Notes under the pieces: generated by a model
What the model saw: only the letters and a program-made list of their open reading frames with translations
Databases searched by the model: none
What the model was told of the DNA's origin: nothing
Translations under genes and position numbers: made by a program
Part shown: piece by piece, positions 27,425 through 35,067 of the stretch
How the letters are laid out: each line of letters begins with the position of its first letter
Position numbering within the stretch: the first letter of the stretch is position 1
Origin: Cryobacterium adonitolivorans
Lineage (GTDB): Bacteria; Actinomycetota; Actinomycetes; Actinomycetales; Microbacteriaceae
Assembly: GCF_004402695.1 (NCBI RefSeq)
Contig: NZ_SOFL01000021.1
Location: 22,274-58,745, forward strand
DNA length: 36,472 nt
Reading direction: 5' to 3'

Positions 27425-28639
27425 TTGTCGAAGATCAAGGTTGCAGGTACTGTCGTCGAGCTTGACGGGGACGAGATGACCCGCATCATCTGGCAGGCCA
27501 TCAAGGACTCCCTGATTCACCCGTACCTCGACATCGACCTCGAGTACTACGACCTCTCGATCCAGAAGCGTGACGAGACCGACGACCAGATCACGGTCGA
27601 CGCGGCCCGCGCCATCCAGAAGCACGGCGTCGGCGTGAAGTGCGCGACGATCACGCCCGACGAGGCCCGCGTCGAGGAGTTCGGCCTGAAGAAGATGTGG
27701 GCGTCGCCCAACGGCACCATCCGCAACATCCTCGGCGGCACCATCTTCCGTGAGCCGATCATCATCTCGAACATCCCGCGTCTGGTGCCGGGCTGGAACA
27801 AGCCGATCATCATCGGCCGCCACGCGTTCGGCGACCAGTACCGCGCCACCAACTTCCGCTTCGAGGGCGAAGGCACCCTCACCATGACCTTCACCCCGAA
27901 GGACGGCGGCGACCCCCAGCAGTTCGAGGTCTTCCAGGCGCCCGGCAGCGGTGTGGCCATGGGCATGTACAACCTCGACAAGTCGATCATCGACTTCGCC
28001 CGTGCCTCGCTCAACTACGGCCTCGAGCGCAACTACCCGGTCTACCTGTCGACCAAGAACACCATCCTCAAGGCGTACGACGGTCGGTTCAAGGACATCT
28101 TCCAGGAGATCTTCGACACCGAGTTCAAGGACCGCTTCGAGGCCGCCGGCCTCACCTACGAGCACCGCCTGATCGACGACATGGTCGCATCGGCGATGAA
28201 GTGGGAGGGCGGTTACGTCTGGGCCTGCAAGAACTACGACGGCGACGTGCAGTCCGACACCGTCGCGCAGGGCTTCGGTTCGCTGGGCCTGATGACGAGC
28301 GTGCTCTCCACCCCCGACGGCAGCGTCGTCGAGGCCGAGGCCGCGCACGGCACCGTCACCCGGCACTACCGCCAGCACCAGCAGGGCAAGCCCACCTCGA
28401 CCAACCCGATCGCGTCGATCTACGCCTGGACCCGCGGCCTGTCGCACCGCGCCAAGCTCGACGGCAACCCGGCGCTCGCCGAGTTCGCGCACACCCTCGA
28501 GGATGTTGTCGTGAAGACCGTCGAGAGCGGCAAGATGACCAAGGACCTCGCGCTGCTGGTCGGCCCGGACCAGGGCTACCTCACCACCGAGGAGTTCCTG
28601 GCCGCGATCGCCGATAACCTGCAGTCCCGCCTGGCGTAA
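27425..28639 (+). CDS. icd: Isocitrate dehydrogenase, NADP-dependent
   Basis: Oxidatively decarboxylates isocitrate to 2-oxoglutarate in the TCA cycle. The sequence is of the homodimeric eukaryote-like type: [18 protein letters not shown] at the start, [20 protein letters not shown] for substrate binding, the [17 protein letters not shown] segment, LIDDMVA with metal ligands, and [19 protein letters not shown] in the cofactor region. The start is TTG at 27425 ([10 protein letters not shown] follows), giving 404 aa, the usual length, with GAGGAG seven bases upstream; no ATG or GTG fits. NADP rather than NAD use is the family expectation. A good terminator follows. Confidence 0.96.
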   Translation: MSKIKVAGTVVELDGDEMTRIIWQAIKDSLIHPYLDIDLEYYDLSIQKRDETDDQITVDAARAIQKHGVGVKCATITPDEARVEEFGLKKMWASPNGTIRNILGGTIFREPIIISNIPRLVPGWNKPIIIGRHAFGDQYRATNFRFEGEGTLTMTFTPKDGGDPQQFEVFQAPGSGVAMGMYNLDKSIIDFARASLNYGLERNYPVYLSTKNTILKAYDGRFKDIFQEIFDTEFKDRFEAAGLTYEHRLIDDMVASAMKWEGGYVWACKNYDGDVQSDTVAQGFGSLGLMTSVLSTPDGSVVEAEAAHGTVTRHYRQHQQGKPTSTNPIASIYAWTRGLSHRAKLDGNPALAEFAHTLEDVVVKTVESGKMTKDLALLVGPDQGYLTTEEFLAAIADNLQSRLA

Positions 28640-28656
28640 CCCGCCCGCACGTCGAG

Positions 28657-28685
28657 AAGGCCCCGCCGATCCGACGGGGCCTTTT
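28657..28685 (+). terminator. Terminator of icd
   Basis: AAGGCCCCG (28657-28665) pairs with CGGGGCCTT (28675-28683), followed by TT. Confidence 0.85.
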
Positions 28686-28704
28686 CCGTGGGCAACTGTT
28701 GCCG

Positions 28705-28749
28705 GTGCGGACACTTGCGCCCGGTGCGCGGGGCACAATTGCCCGCACC
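28705..28749. repeat. Intergenic repeat cluster with GCGGACACTTGCGCCC motif
   Basis: GCGGACACTTGCGCCC (28707-28722) matches a copy at 36364-36379 in 15 of 16 positions. A related inverted unit GGGCACAATTGCCC lies at 28731-28744. Outer arms CCGGTGCGG (28703-28711) and CCGCACCGG (28743-28751) are inverse, so the cluster folds. It sits between the icd terminator and the P-type ATPase gene. Confidence 0.55.
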
Positions 28750-28832
28750 GGGCACAGTCGGCCCGACCGGGTGCGACCACGGCGAGGCTTTCCGTGCTGG
28801 TGCGCACGGGCATCCGAGGTGACAATGGACCC

Positions 28833-30728
28833 ATGTCCACGCTCAGGGGAGCATTCCGCCGGTATCCGGTTGTGGCGGCAACCATCGTGATCGGCCTGCT
28901 CGGGCTGCTGCTGTGGGCAGCGGGGCAGACGGTCGCCGTGCAATGGCTGTTCTCCGGCCTGGGCCTGGCCGTGGTCGGCATCGAGGGCGTCGGCATGCTC
29001 AAGCGGATGCGCCGGGGTTCGTTCGGTGTTGACCTGCTGGCGATCATGGCGATCATCGCGACCATCCTGGTGGGCGAGTACGTCGCCACCCTGCTGATCG
29101 TGCTGATGCTCTCCGGCGGCGGCGCGCTCGAGGACTACGCCGCCGGGCGGGCCCAGCGGGAGCTGAACGCGCTGCTCGACCGGGTGCCGCAGATCGCGCA
29201 CCTGCTGCGCGACGGCCCCTCCGACGTTGAGGACCTGCCGGCCACCCTGGTGCAGGTCGGCGACCTGCTGCTGGTGCGGCCCGCCGAGATCGTGCCCGTT
29301 GACGCCGAGCTGGTCTCCGCCGCTGCGGTGTTCGACGAGTCTTCGCTCACGGGCGAGAGCCTGCCCGTGGAGCGGCGTGCCGGCGACCCGGTGCTCAGCG
29401 GCTCGATCAACGGGCAGGCCGCCGCCACCGTGCGCGCCACCGCCCTGGCCGCCGACAGCCAGTACCAGCAGATCGTGGCGCTGGTGGCGGAGGCCGCTGC
29501 GAGCAAGGCCCCCGTCGTGCGCCTCGCCGACCGGTACGCGGTGCCGTTCACCGGGGTGGCCCTGCTGATCGCCGGCCTGGCCTGGTTCGTCTCGGGCGAT
29601 CCGGTGCGCTTCGCCGAGGTGCTCGTGGTCGCCACCCCGTGCCCGTTGCTGCTCGCCGCCCCGGTGGCGTTCATGGGCGGCATGAGCCGGGCGGCCCGCA
29701 ACGGCATCATCGTCAAGGGCGGGGGAGTGCTCGAGACTCTCGCTCGCGCCAGGACCGTGGTTTTCGACAAGACCGGAACCCTCACCTACGGCACACCGAT
29801 CATCGCCCGGGTCTGCCCGGAACCCCCATTCACCTCGGATGAGCTGCTCACCCTCGCTGCGTCGGCCGAGCAGTATTCGTCGCACGTACTCGCCGCATCC
29901 GTGATCACCGCCGCCGAGCTGCGCGACCTCACCCTGCAGCACACCGAGTCCGCCGAGGAGGTGCCCGCCCAGGGCGTGACCGCCCGGTTCGGTTCGCTGG
30001 AGGTGATCGTGGGCGGGCTGTCGTTCGTGGCCGACCACGCCCCGGATGCCTACCCTGCGGACCTGTCCGGCGGCGAACTCGCCATCTACCTTGCCGTCGA
30101 CGGCGAGTACGCCGGCTGCATCGTCGCCAGCGACCAGGTGCGCGACAACGCCCGCGCCACTGTGCGGGCGATTGAGCGGCTCGGCGTGCGCGAATCGGTG
30201 ATGCTCACCGGCGACACGCGGCCCACCGCCAACCACATCGCCCGGCTGGTGGGCATCACCCGGGTGCGGGCCGACTGCCTCCCAGCCGACAAGGTCGACG
30301 CCGTGCGGGCCATCCGTGAGCGGCCGGTGATCATGGTCGGTGACGGCGTCAACGACGCGCCGGTGCTCGCCGTGGCCGACGTGGGCATCGCCATGGGCGC
30401 CAGGGGGTCAACGGCGGCCAGCGAATCGGCGGATGCCGTGATCCTGCTCGACGACCTGTCCCGCGCCGCCCGCGCCGTCGCCATCGGACAGGACACCGTG
30501 CGGATCGCCCTGCAGAGCATCTGGCTCGGCATCGCGCTGAGCATCGGCCTGATGATCGCCGCCGCGTTCGGACAGATCCCCGCCACCGTGGGCGCGTTGC
30601 TGCAGGAGCTGGTGGACCTGGCCACCATCCTCAACGCGTTGCGGGCCATCGGCGGGCGGCGCGATGTGCGGGCCCGCGGCGTGGCCGCGCGAATCCCGGC
30701 GGCGACGCAGCCGGTGGCCGCCCACTGA
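28833..30728 (+). CDS. Metal-transporting P1B-type ATPase, TPC motif
   Basis: A 631-residue cation pump. No N-terminal metal-binding domain precedes the first helices (VVAATIVIGLLGLLLWAAG at residues 13-31). The actuator motif TGES is at 173-176, the intramembrane metal site TPCP at 268-271, the phosphorylation site DKTGT at 312-316, and the hinge GDGVNDAP at 503-510. The TPC motif differs from the CPC of Cu/Zn/Cd pumps and resembles the P1B-5 group, for which nickel and iron have been reported; metal identity is therefore uncertain. The nucleotide-domain motif, usually SEHP, reads SSHVLA (349-354), losing the Pro. The ATG at 28833 has GACAAT six bases upstream and no ribosome binding site. 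The MFS gene begins 44 nt after the stop. Confidence 0.9.
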   Translation: MSTLRGAFRRYPVVAATIVIGLLGLLLWAAGQTVAVQWLFSGLGLAVVGIEGVGMLKRMRRGSFGVDLLAIMAIIATILVGEYVATLLIVLMLSGGGALEDYAAGRAQRELNALLDRVPQIAHLLRDGPSDVEDLPATLVQVGDLLLVRPAEIVPVDAELVSAAAVFDESSLTGESLPVERRAGDPVLSGSINGQAAATVRATALAADSQYQQIVALVAEAAASKAPVVRLADRYAVPFTGVALLIAGLAWFVSGDPVRFAEVLVVATPCPLLLAAPVAFMGGMSRAARNGIIVKGGGVLETLARARTVVFDKTGTLTYGTPIIARVCPEPPFTSDELLTLAASAEQYSSHVLAASVITAAELRDLTLQHTESAEEVPAQGVTARFGSLEVIVGGLSFVADHAPDAYPADLSGGELAIYLAVDGEYAGCIVASDQVRDNARATVRAIERLGVRESVMLTGDTRPTANHIARLVGITRVRADCLPADKVDAVRAIRERPVIMVGDGVNDAPVLAVADVGIAMGARGSTAASESADAVILLDDLSRAARAVAIGQDTVRIALQSIWLGIALSIGLMIAAAFGQIPATVGALLQELVDLATILNALRAIGGRRDVRARGVAARIPAATQPVAAH

Positions 30729-30760
30729 CTCCGGTGAGCCTGCCGGGCCCGCCGAGCGCC

Positions 30761-30772
30761 TAATCTGGAGGG
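30761..30772 (+). promoter_or_regulatory. Leaderless -10 element (TAATCT-N6-ATG)
   Basis: TAATCT at 30761-30766, then GGAGGG, then the ATG at 30773. The GGAGGG touches the ATG, too close for a normal ribosome binding site. Confidence 0.6.
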
Positions 30773-32044
30773 ATGCGTCGCATCCGTTTGCCGTTCGGGC
30801 CCACCACCAGCCGAACGGCCAACGAACCCCGCCTGGGCCGCGACGTCTATGTGCTTGGCGTGATCGCGTTCTTCGTCATGGTGGGTTTCGGCGTGGTCGT
30901 GCCCGTGCTGCCGGTGTACGTGAAGAGCTTCGGCGTGGGCAACCTGGAGATCGGCGCGGTGGTGTCGGCGTTCGCCCTGATGCGCTTCGTCGCCAGCCCG
31001 GTCTGCGGCAAGCTCATCGACTGGGCCGGCGAACGAACCATCCTGGCCGTGGGCATCGGCATCGTGGCGGTGTCCAGCGGCCTGGTCGGCATCGCCGGCA
31101 GCTACCCGCAACTGCTGCTGCTGCGCGGAGCGGGCGGCATCGGTTCGGCGATGTTCACCGTCGCGGCGATGACGCTGCTGCTGCGCACCACCGCGCCGGG
31201 CATCCGCGGCCGCGCCGTGGGCTTCTACCAGGGCGGCTTTCTCATCGGCGGTATGGCCGGGCCGGCGCTCGGCGGCCTGCTCGCCACCATCTCGCTGACC
31301 GCGCCGTTCTTCTTCTACGCCGGTACCCTCGCCGTGGCCGGTCTGATCGGGCTGGTCCTGCTGCAGCCGGCCACTCGCGCCGGCGCGGGCCCGACGGGCG
31401 TGCTGACCCCGCTGCTGCCGCTGCGCACGGTTTTGCGCGACCCCCGGTTCCGTGCCGCCTGCCTGGCCAACTTCTCCCAGGGCTGGTCGTCATTCGGAGT
31501 GCGCGGCGCCCTGGTGCCGGTTCTCGTGGTCGAGGTGCTCAAGGGCCCGAGCGCCTGGACCGGCATCGCGTTCGCCATCGCGGCGGTCGCGCAGACGCTT
31601 GCACTCGCGCCCGCGTCCAGGTTCGTCGACACCGTCGGCCGCAAACCGGCCATCATCGGGGCGTTCCTCGTGGCGGCCGTGACGATCACGGCGATCCCGT
31701 TCGCCCCGAACATCTGGCTGCTCACCGCGCTCCTCTGTGTCTACGGCGTCGCCGCGGCGTTCATGGGCACCGCGCCTGCGGCATCCGTCGGCGACGCCGC
31801 CGCCGGCACCGCGGGCGGCCGCCCGGTGGCGATCTTCTCGATGTTCTCCGACTTCGGCGCCATCGTCGGGCCGCTCGTGGCGGGCCTGCTCGCCGACACC
31901 GTCTCGTACCCGGCCGCGTTCCTGCTCGGCGGCCTGCTCTTCGTCGCCACCTCCCTCTACGCCCTGCGGATGCCCGCCGGCCTGCCCCCGCAGCCCGCCC
32001 CCGAGCCCCCGGCGCCGCCGGTCACCGACCCCGCCGACCGCTGA
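30773..32044 (+). CDS. MFS transporter
   Basis: A 423-residue 12-helix major facilitator superfamily protein of the drug/proton antiporter type. The first helix is VLGVIAFFVMVGFGVVVPVL (residues 27-46), and motif A is GKLIDWAGERTI after helix 2. Motif C-like GFYQGGFLIGGMAGPALGGLL is in helix 5, and a weaker A-like motif SRFVDTVGRKPAI follows helix 8. The C-terminal tail is proline-rich (PPQPAPEPPAPP). Proposed substrates are only guesses. The gene is probably leaderless. Gene order with the AraC-type regulator 191 nt downstream may indicate regulation but proves nothing. Confidence 0.92.
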   Translation: MRRIRLPFGPTTSRTANEPRLGRDVYVLGVIAFFVMVGFGVVVPVLPVYVKSFGVGNLEIGAVVSAFALMRFVASPVCGKLIDWAGERTILAVGIGIVAVSSGLVGIAGSYPQLLLLRGAGGIGSAMFTVAAMTLLLRTTAPGIRGRAVGFYQGGFLIGGMAGPALGGLLATISLTAPFFFYAGTLAVAGLIGLVLLQPATRAGAGPTGVLTPLLPLRTVLRDPRFRAACLANFSQGWSSFGVRGALVPVLVVEVLKGPSAWTGIAFAIAAVAQTLALAPASRFVDTVGRKPAIIGAFLVAAVTITAIPFAPNIWLLTALLCVYGVAAAFMGTAPAASVGDAAAGTAGGRPVAIFSMFSDFGAIVGPLVAGLLADTVSYPAAFLLGGLLFVATSLYALRMPAGLPPQPAPEPPAPPVTDPADR

Positions 32045-32055
32045 GCCGCCCCTTC

Positions 32056-32092
32056 GCGAGTGGCACCTGGCGCGAGTGGGCAGTTGGGGCCC
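32056..32092. repeat. Two tandem GCGAGTGG units
   Basis: GCGAGTGGCACCTGGC (32056-32071) is followed directly by GCGAGTGGGCAGTTGGGGCCC (32072-32092), period 16. Both resemble the GCGGACAMTTGCGCCC motif at 28707 and 36364. It lies between the MFS and AraC genes. Confidence 0.4.
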
Positions 32093-32223
32093 GTCGCGGG
32101 GCTGTGGACGGGCCCGAAGTGTCGTCTCGACACCCGGCAGGGCAGCGTCCGCGCGGCAAGGGGCGGCGCCTCGTGGAGCGCGCGTGGCGTGGACGAGGAG
32201 TAGCCTTCCGCCGCGGTCGGTCC

Positions 32224-32235
32224 TACGGTGGGGGC
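32224..32235 (+). promoter_or_regulatory. Leaderless -10 element (TACGGT-N6-ATG)
   Basis: TACGGT at 32224-32229, GGGGGC, then ATG at 32236. Confidence 0.5.
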
Positions 32236-33111
32236 ATGGCCTACCTCGAGGTGCCCGTACCGGCCGATCTGGCCCCGGAGGTGCTGCGACTGTGGTACCT
32301 CGAGCAGCCCGTCGCGCAGCGCTACGAGCGCATCTTCCCGCAGCCCGCGCTGCACCTGATCGTGAACCTGTCCGACCCGTATCGGTTGTTCGACCTGCGG
32401 AGCGGGGCGGTGCGCACGCTCGGGGCGGGATTCCTGTCCGGGCTGCAGCCACGGTTCCTGATGACCCAGGGCCCGCCGGCGATCCGGCACGTCGCCGCCG
32501 AGCTGGCGCCGTTCGCCGCCGCGAGGTTTCTCGGGCTGCCCGCCGCCGAGCTGACCGGCACCGTGCGCGAGAGTCAGGGGCTGCTCGGTGACACCGACGC
32601 GCTGCGGGAGGCCGCGAGGCAGGCATCCGACCCGGCGGCAGCGGTCGCGCTGCTGATCACCCACCTGCGCGCCCTGCAGCGGCCCAACACGGTGCCGCCG
32701 GCGGTGGTGAGAGCCTGGGCCGGCATCCACCAGAACCCGGATGCGCCGATGCCGGTCATCGCGGCGGCCGCCGGACTCAGCCACCACCGCCTGATCGACG
32801 AATTCAGGTCCTGGTGCGGGGTCACCCCCAAGGTCTACGCGGACATCGTGCGGTTCAGCCAGTTCATCCAGGCACTGCCGTTGCAGGGGTCGATGCCCAG
32901 CTGGGCCGACCTGGTGGCCACCTCCGGGTACTACGACCAGCCGCATTTCATCAGGGTCTTCCGCGCCTTCACCGGGTTCTCGCCCAGCCGGTACCTCGAC
33001 ATCGTCGCCCGCTACGGCGCCGACTATGCCGCCTTCGTGCCGCTGGACGAGCTGGACGGCGTGCCCTCGCCAGAGGTGCCGGAATTTTCTACAAGACGCA
33101 CCGCACCGTGA
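32236..33111 (+). CDS. AraC-family transcriptional regulator
   Basis: A 291-residue regulator with an N-terminal sensory domain of the DUF6597 kind (residues 1-110: WYLEQPVAQRYERIFPQPAL, HLIVNLSDPY and FLSGLQPRF) and a C-terminal AraC-type DNA-binding domain (about 158-256). The latter contains AAAAGLSHHRLIDEFRSWCG and the second helix-turn-helix GYYDQPHFIRVFRAFTGFSP, ending in SRYLDIV. The ligand is unknown. The frame is open far upstream, across the MFS and P-type ATPase genes, but only the ATG at 32236 gives a family-like N-terminus. It sits between the MFS gene and the DUF1761 gene, either of which might be a target. Confidence 0.9.
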   Translation: MAYLEVPVPADLAPEVLRLWYLEQPVAQRYERIFPQPALHLIVNLSDPYRLFDLRSGAVRTLGAGFLSGLQPRFLMTQGPPAIRHVAAELAPFAAARFLGLPAAELTGTVRESQGLLGDTDALREAARQASDPAAAVALLITHLRALQRPNTVPPAVVRAWAGIHQNPDAPMPVIAAAAGLSHHRLIDEFRSWCGVTPKVYADIVRFSQFIQALPLQGSMPSWADLVATSGYYDQPHFIRVFRAFTGFSPSRYLDIVARYGADYAAFVPLDELDGVPSPEVPEFSTRRTAP

Positions 33112-33166
33112 CGGCTAGCGTGACACTGTCCTGGAGAGGCCGGGACCAGGCATCCCGGGAGCAGTC

Positions 33167-33559
33167 ATGGACGTGTCATTCAACTGGCTGGCGATCGCGC
33201 TGGCCGCACTCTCGTCGTTCGTCATCGGCGGACTCTGGTACTCGGTGCTGTTCGCGCGCCCCTGGCAACGCGCGGCGGGCGTCACCGACGAGCAACTGAA
33301 GCACGGAACCGCCAGGGTCTTCCTCGGTTCGCTGATCCTGGCGATCGTGATGGCGATCAGCCTGGCCGCGTTCATCGGCTCGAACGGGCTGGGCTTCGGT
33401 GTGTTCGCCGGATTTGCCACCGGCGCGACGTTCGTGGCCGCCGCCCTCGGCGTGAACTACCTGTTCGAGCGGCGCGGCCCGCTGCTGTTCGCCATCAATG
33501 GGTCGTACAACGTGGTGTCTTTCACCGTGATGGGCGCCATCATCGGTGCAATGCAGTGA
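33167..33559 (+). CDS. DUF1761 family membrane protein
   Basis: A 130-residue membrane protein with four hydrophobic segments. The first, WLAIALAALSSFVIGGLWYSVLF (residues 7-29), carries the GGLWYS sequence followed by RPW, which defines DUF1761. The family is of unknown function. The ATG has GGGAG nine bases upstream (cgggagcagtcATG). The stop is 3 nt from the stop of the convergent YrdB-like gene, with no room for a terminator between them, so transcripts of the two genes may overlap. Confidence 0.88.
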   Translation: MDVSFNWLAIALAALSSFVIGGLWYSVLFARPWQRAAGVTDEQLKHGTARVFLGSLILAIVMAISLAAFIGSNGLGFGVFAGFATGATFVAAALGVNYLFERRGPLLFAINGSYNVVSFTVMGAIIGAMQ

Positions 33560-33562
33560 TGC

Positions 33563-33922
33563 TCAGGTGCTGAGTTCCTTGCGGCCGGAGAGGATTCCGC
33601 TGGCGGTGGCGACGACGGCGAAGATGCCGGCTACGATCGGCTGGCCCAGGTCCCACCAGGCGAGCGCCGCGGCGCCGAACACGAAGATCTCCACGATCGC
33701 CTTGCCGAACGGGTCGAGCCTGAACACGGCCTTGGGGGAGCGGAACAACGCCCAGACCAGGATCGCGAACGCCGGCGCGAGAATACCCACCAGGATGCCC
33801 GGCCACGGCAACGGCCAGGCCAGGAACCCCCAGAGCGCCAGACTCACGAAGGCGAACAGTTCCAGCACAAAACGCAGGATGTCGTTGGCGCCGATGCTCG
33901 GCGTGGGGCGGGTGTCGTTCAC
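33563..33922 (-). CDS. YrdB/DUF2568 family membrane protein
   Basis: A 119-residue membrane protein with four hydrophobic segments. The pattern LRFVLELFAFVSLALWGF (16-33), LVGILAPAFAILVWALFRSPKA, and then AIVEIFVFGAAALAWWDLG belongs to DUF2568 (YrdB-like), a family with no proven function. The GTG start at 33922 has TAGGAT exactly six bases upstream, another leaderless layout. It lies downstream of purU on the same strand with a 21-nt gap between the purU stop and this start; having its own -10 inside that gap makes independent transcription plausible. Confidence 0.87.
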   Translation of the reverse strand: MNDTRPTPSIGANDILRFVLELFAFVSLALWGFLAWPLPWPGILVGILAPAFAILVWALFRSPKAVFRLDPFGKAIVEIFVFGAAALAWWDLGQPIVAGIFAVVATASGILSGRKELST

Positions 33923-33934
33923 CCGCCAATCCTA
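33923..33934 (-). promoter_or_regulatory. Leaderless -10 element (TAGGAT-N6-GTG)
   Basis: On the minus strand TAGGAT (33929-33934) is followed by six bases and the GTG start of the YrdB-like gene. Confidence 0.55.
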
Positions 33935-33943
33935 CCCACCGGG

Positions 33944-34819
33944 CTACTTGAAGATGATGGTGCGCGCCCCGTCGAGCAGCACCCGGTTCTCGGCGAACCA
34001 CTTCACGGCCTGGGTGAGCGTGCGGCTCTCCTCGTCCTGCCCGATCGCGACGAGCTCGCCTGGGGTGCGGGAGTGATCCACACGCACCACGTTCTGCTCG
34101 ATGATCGGGCCCTCATCCAAATCACTTGTGACGAAGTGCGCGGTGGCGCCGATCAGCTTCACGCCACGGGCGTGCGCCTGCTTGTACGGATTGGCACCCT
34201 TGAAGCCGGGCAGGAACGAGTGGTGGATGTTGATCGCGCGCCCCTCGAGGTACGCGCACAGCTCGGGGGAGAGGATCTGCATGTACCGGGCCAGCACCAC
34301 CAGTTCGATGTCGTTCTCCTCGACGGCCTCGACCACTCGCGCCTCGAACGCGGCCTTGCTGGCCGCATCCGTGATCGGCAGCGACTCGAACGGGACGCCG
34401 TAGAAACCGACCAGGTCACGCAGGGTGCCGTGGTTGCTGAGCACCAGGGGCACCTCGACGGCCAGCTGGCCGCCGCGCTCGCGGAAGAGCAGGTCGTTGA
34501 CGCAGTGCCCGGCGGTCGACGCAAGCACCAGGGTGCGCAGCGGCCGGCCGACGACGTCGATGACGGAGGCCATGGCGTACCGCTCGATGATCGGCGCGAG
34601 CGCGGCCTGCAGTTCGTCCCGGTTCGCGGGGGACTCCACCTGCAGGCGGATGAAGAACCGGCCGGTGTCGGCGCTGGAGAACTGCTGGCTCTCGGTGATG
34701 TTGCCGCGGGCCTGGACGATCGCGCCGCTGACGGCGTGCACGATGCCGGGCTGGTCGGGGCAGACGAGTGTGACGACCAGGTGGTGATGGTGCACGGGCG
34801 CCGGAAGACTGGGATTCAT
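33944..34819 (-). CDS. purU: Formyltetrahydrofolate deformylase
   Basis: Hydrolyses 10-formyl-THF to THF and formate, balancing one-carbon units used by PurN and PurH. An N-terminal ACT domain (residues 13-90, VVTLVCPDQPGIVHAVSG) precedes the formyl-hydrolase domain, which shares PurN's catalytic set: Asn197 and His199 in INIHHSFLPGF and Asp235 in SDLDEGPI. RYMQILSP is the folate-site counterpart of PurN's FMRLLPP. Length 291 aa is normal. The N-terminus has a short His run (HHHH at 10-13) just before the ACT domain. TAATCT six bases before the ATG implies a leaderless message. It is divergent from the MFS gene region. Confidence 0.96.
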   Translation of the reverse strand: MNPSLPAPVHHHHLVVTLVCPDQPGIVHAVSGAIVQARGNITESQQFSSADTGRFFIRLQVESPANRDELQAALAPIIERYAMASVIDVVGRPLRTLVLASTAGHCVNDLLFRERGGQLAVEVPLVLSNHGTLRDLVGFYGVPFESLPITDAASKAAFEARVVEAVEENDIELVVLARYMQILSPELCAYLEGRAINIHHSFLPGFKGANPYKQAHARGVKLIGATAHFVTSDLDEGPIIEQNVVRVDHSRTPGELVAIGQDEESRTLTQAVKWFAENRVLLDGARTIIFK

Positions 34820-34831
34820 CGAACCAGATTA
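34820..34831 (-). promoter_or_regulatory. Leaderless -10 element (TAATCT-N6-ATG)
   Basis: On the minus strand TAATCT (34826-34831), six bases, then the purU ATG. Confidence 0.6.
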
Positions 34832-34927
34832 CCGGCCCGGCCGGGGCACACCGGCATCAGCGACCGGTCTGCAGGTCGGCCGGGGCGGTTGCTCCGGCCG
34901 AACCTGTCGTTTGGGGGCATACTCGGC

Positions 34928-34938
34928 TAGGCTGTTTC
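34928..34938 (+). promoter_or_regulatory. -10 element before the upstream ORF (TAGGCT-N5-ATG)
   Basis: TAGGCT (34928-34933) lies five bases before an ATG at 34939 and 134 nt before the MFS gene start. Confidence 0.45.
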
Positions 34939-35055
34939 ATGGTCGGCGGAATCTCACCGGCCCCGGGCGCGCACGTCGGCGCGCACCGCTTGACCTACCC
35001 CGCGCAGCCAGCCGTGACAGCCGCTGGCCTCGGGCAAGCGGCATCCCGTCTGTGA
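34939..35055 (+). CDS. Possible 38-residue upstream ORF, in frame with the MFS gene
   Basis: ATG at 34939 to TGA at 35053-35055, encoding MVGGISPAPGAHVGAHRLTY and then PAQPAVTAAGLGQAASRL. It is in the same frame as the MFS gene that starts 12 nt after the stop. It has no ribosome binding site, but the TAGGCT just upstream fits a leaderless start. The peptide has no family I recognise. It may be a regulatory leader peptide, or an older N-terminal extension cut off by the TGA. Confidence 0.35.
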   Translation: MVGGISPAPGAHVGAHRLTYPAQPAVTAAGLGQAASRL

Positions 35056-35067
35056 GCCACAGCACCC

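Noticed and set aside
30664..32235. Long in-frame upstream extension of the AraC gene across the MFS gene
   Set aside because: Arg/Pro/Gly-rich out-of-frame translation of the MFS gene; no family similarity.
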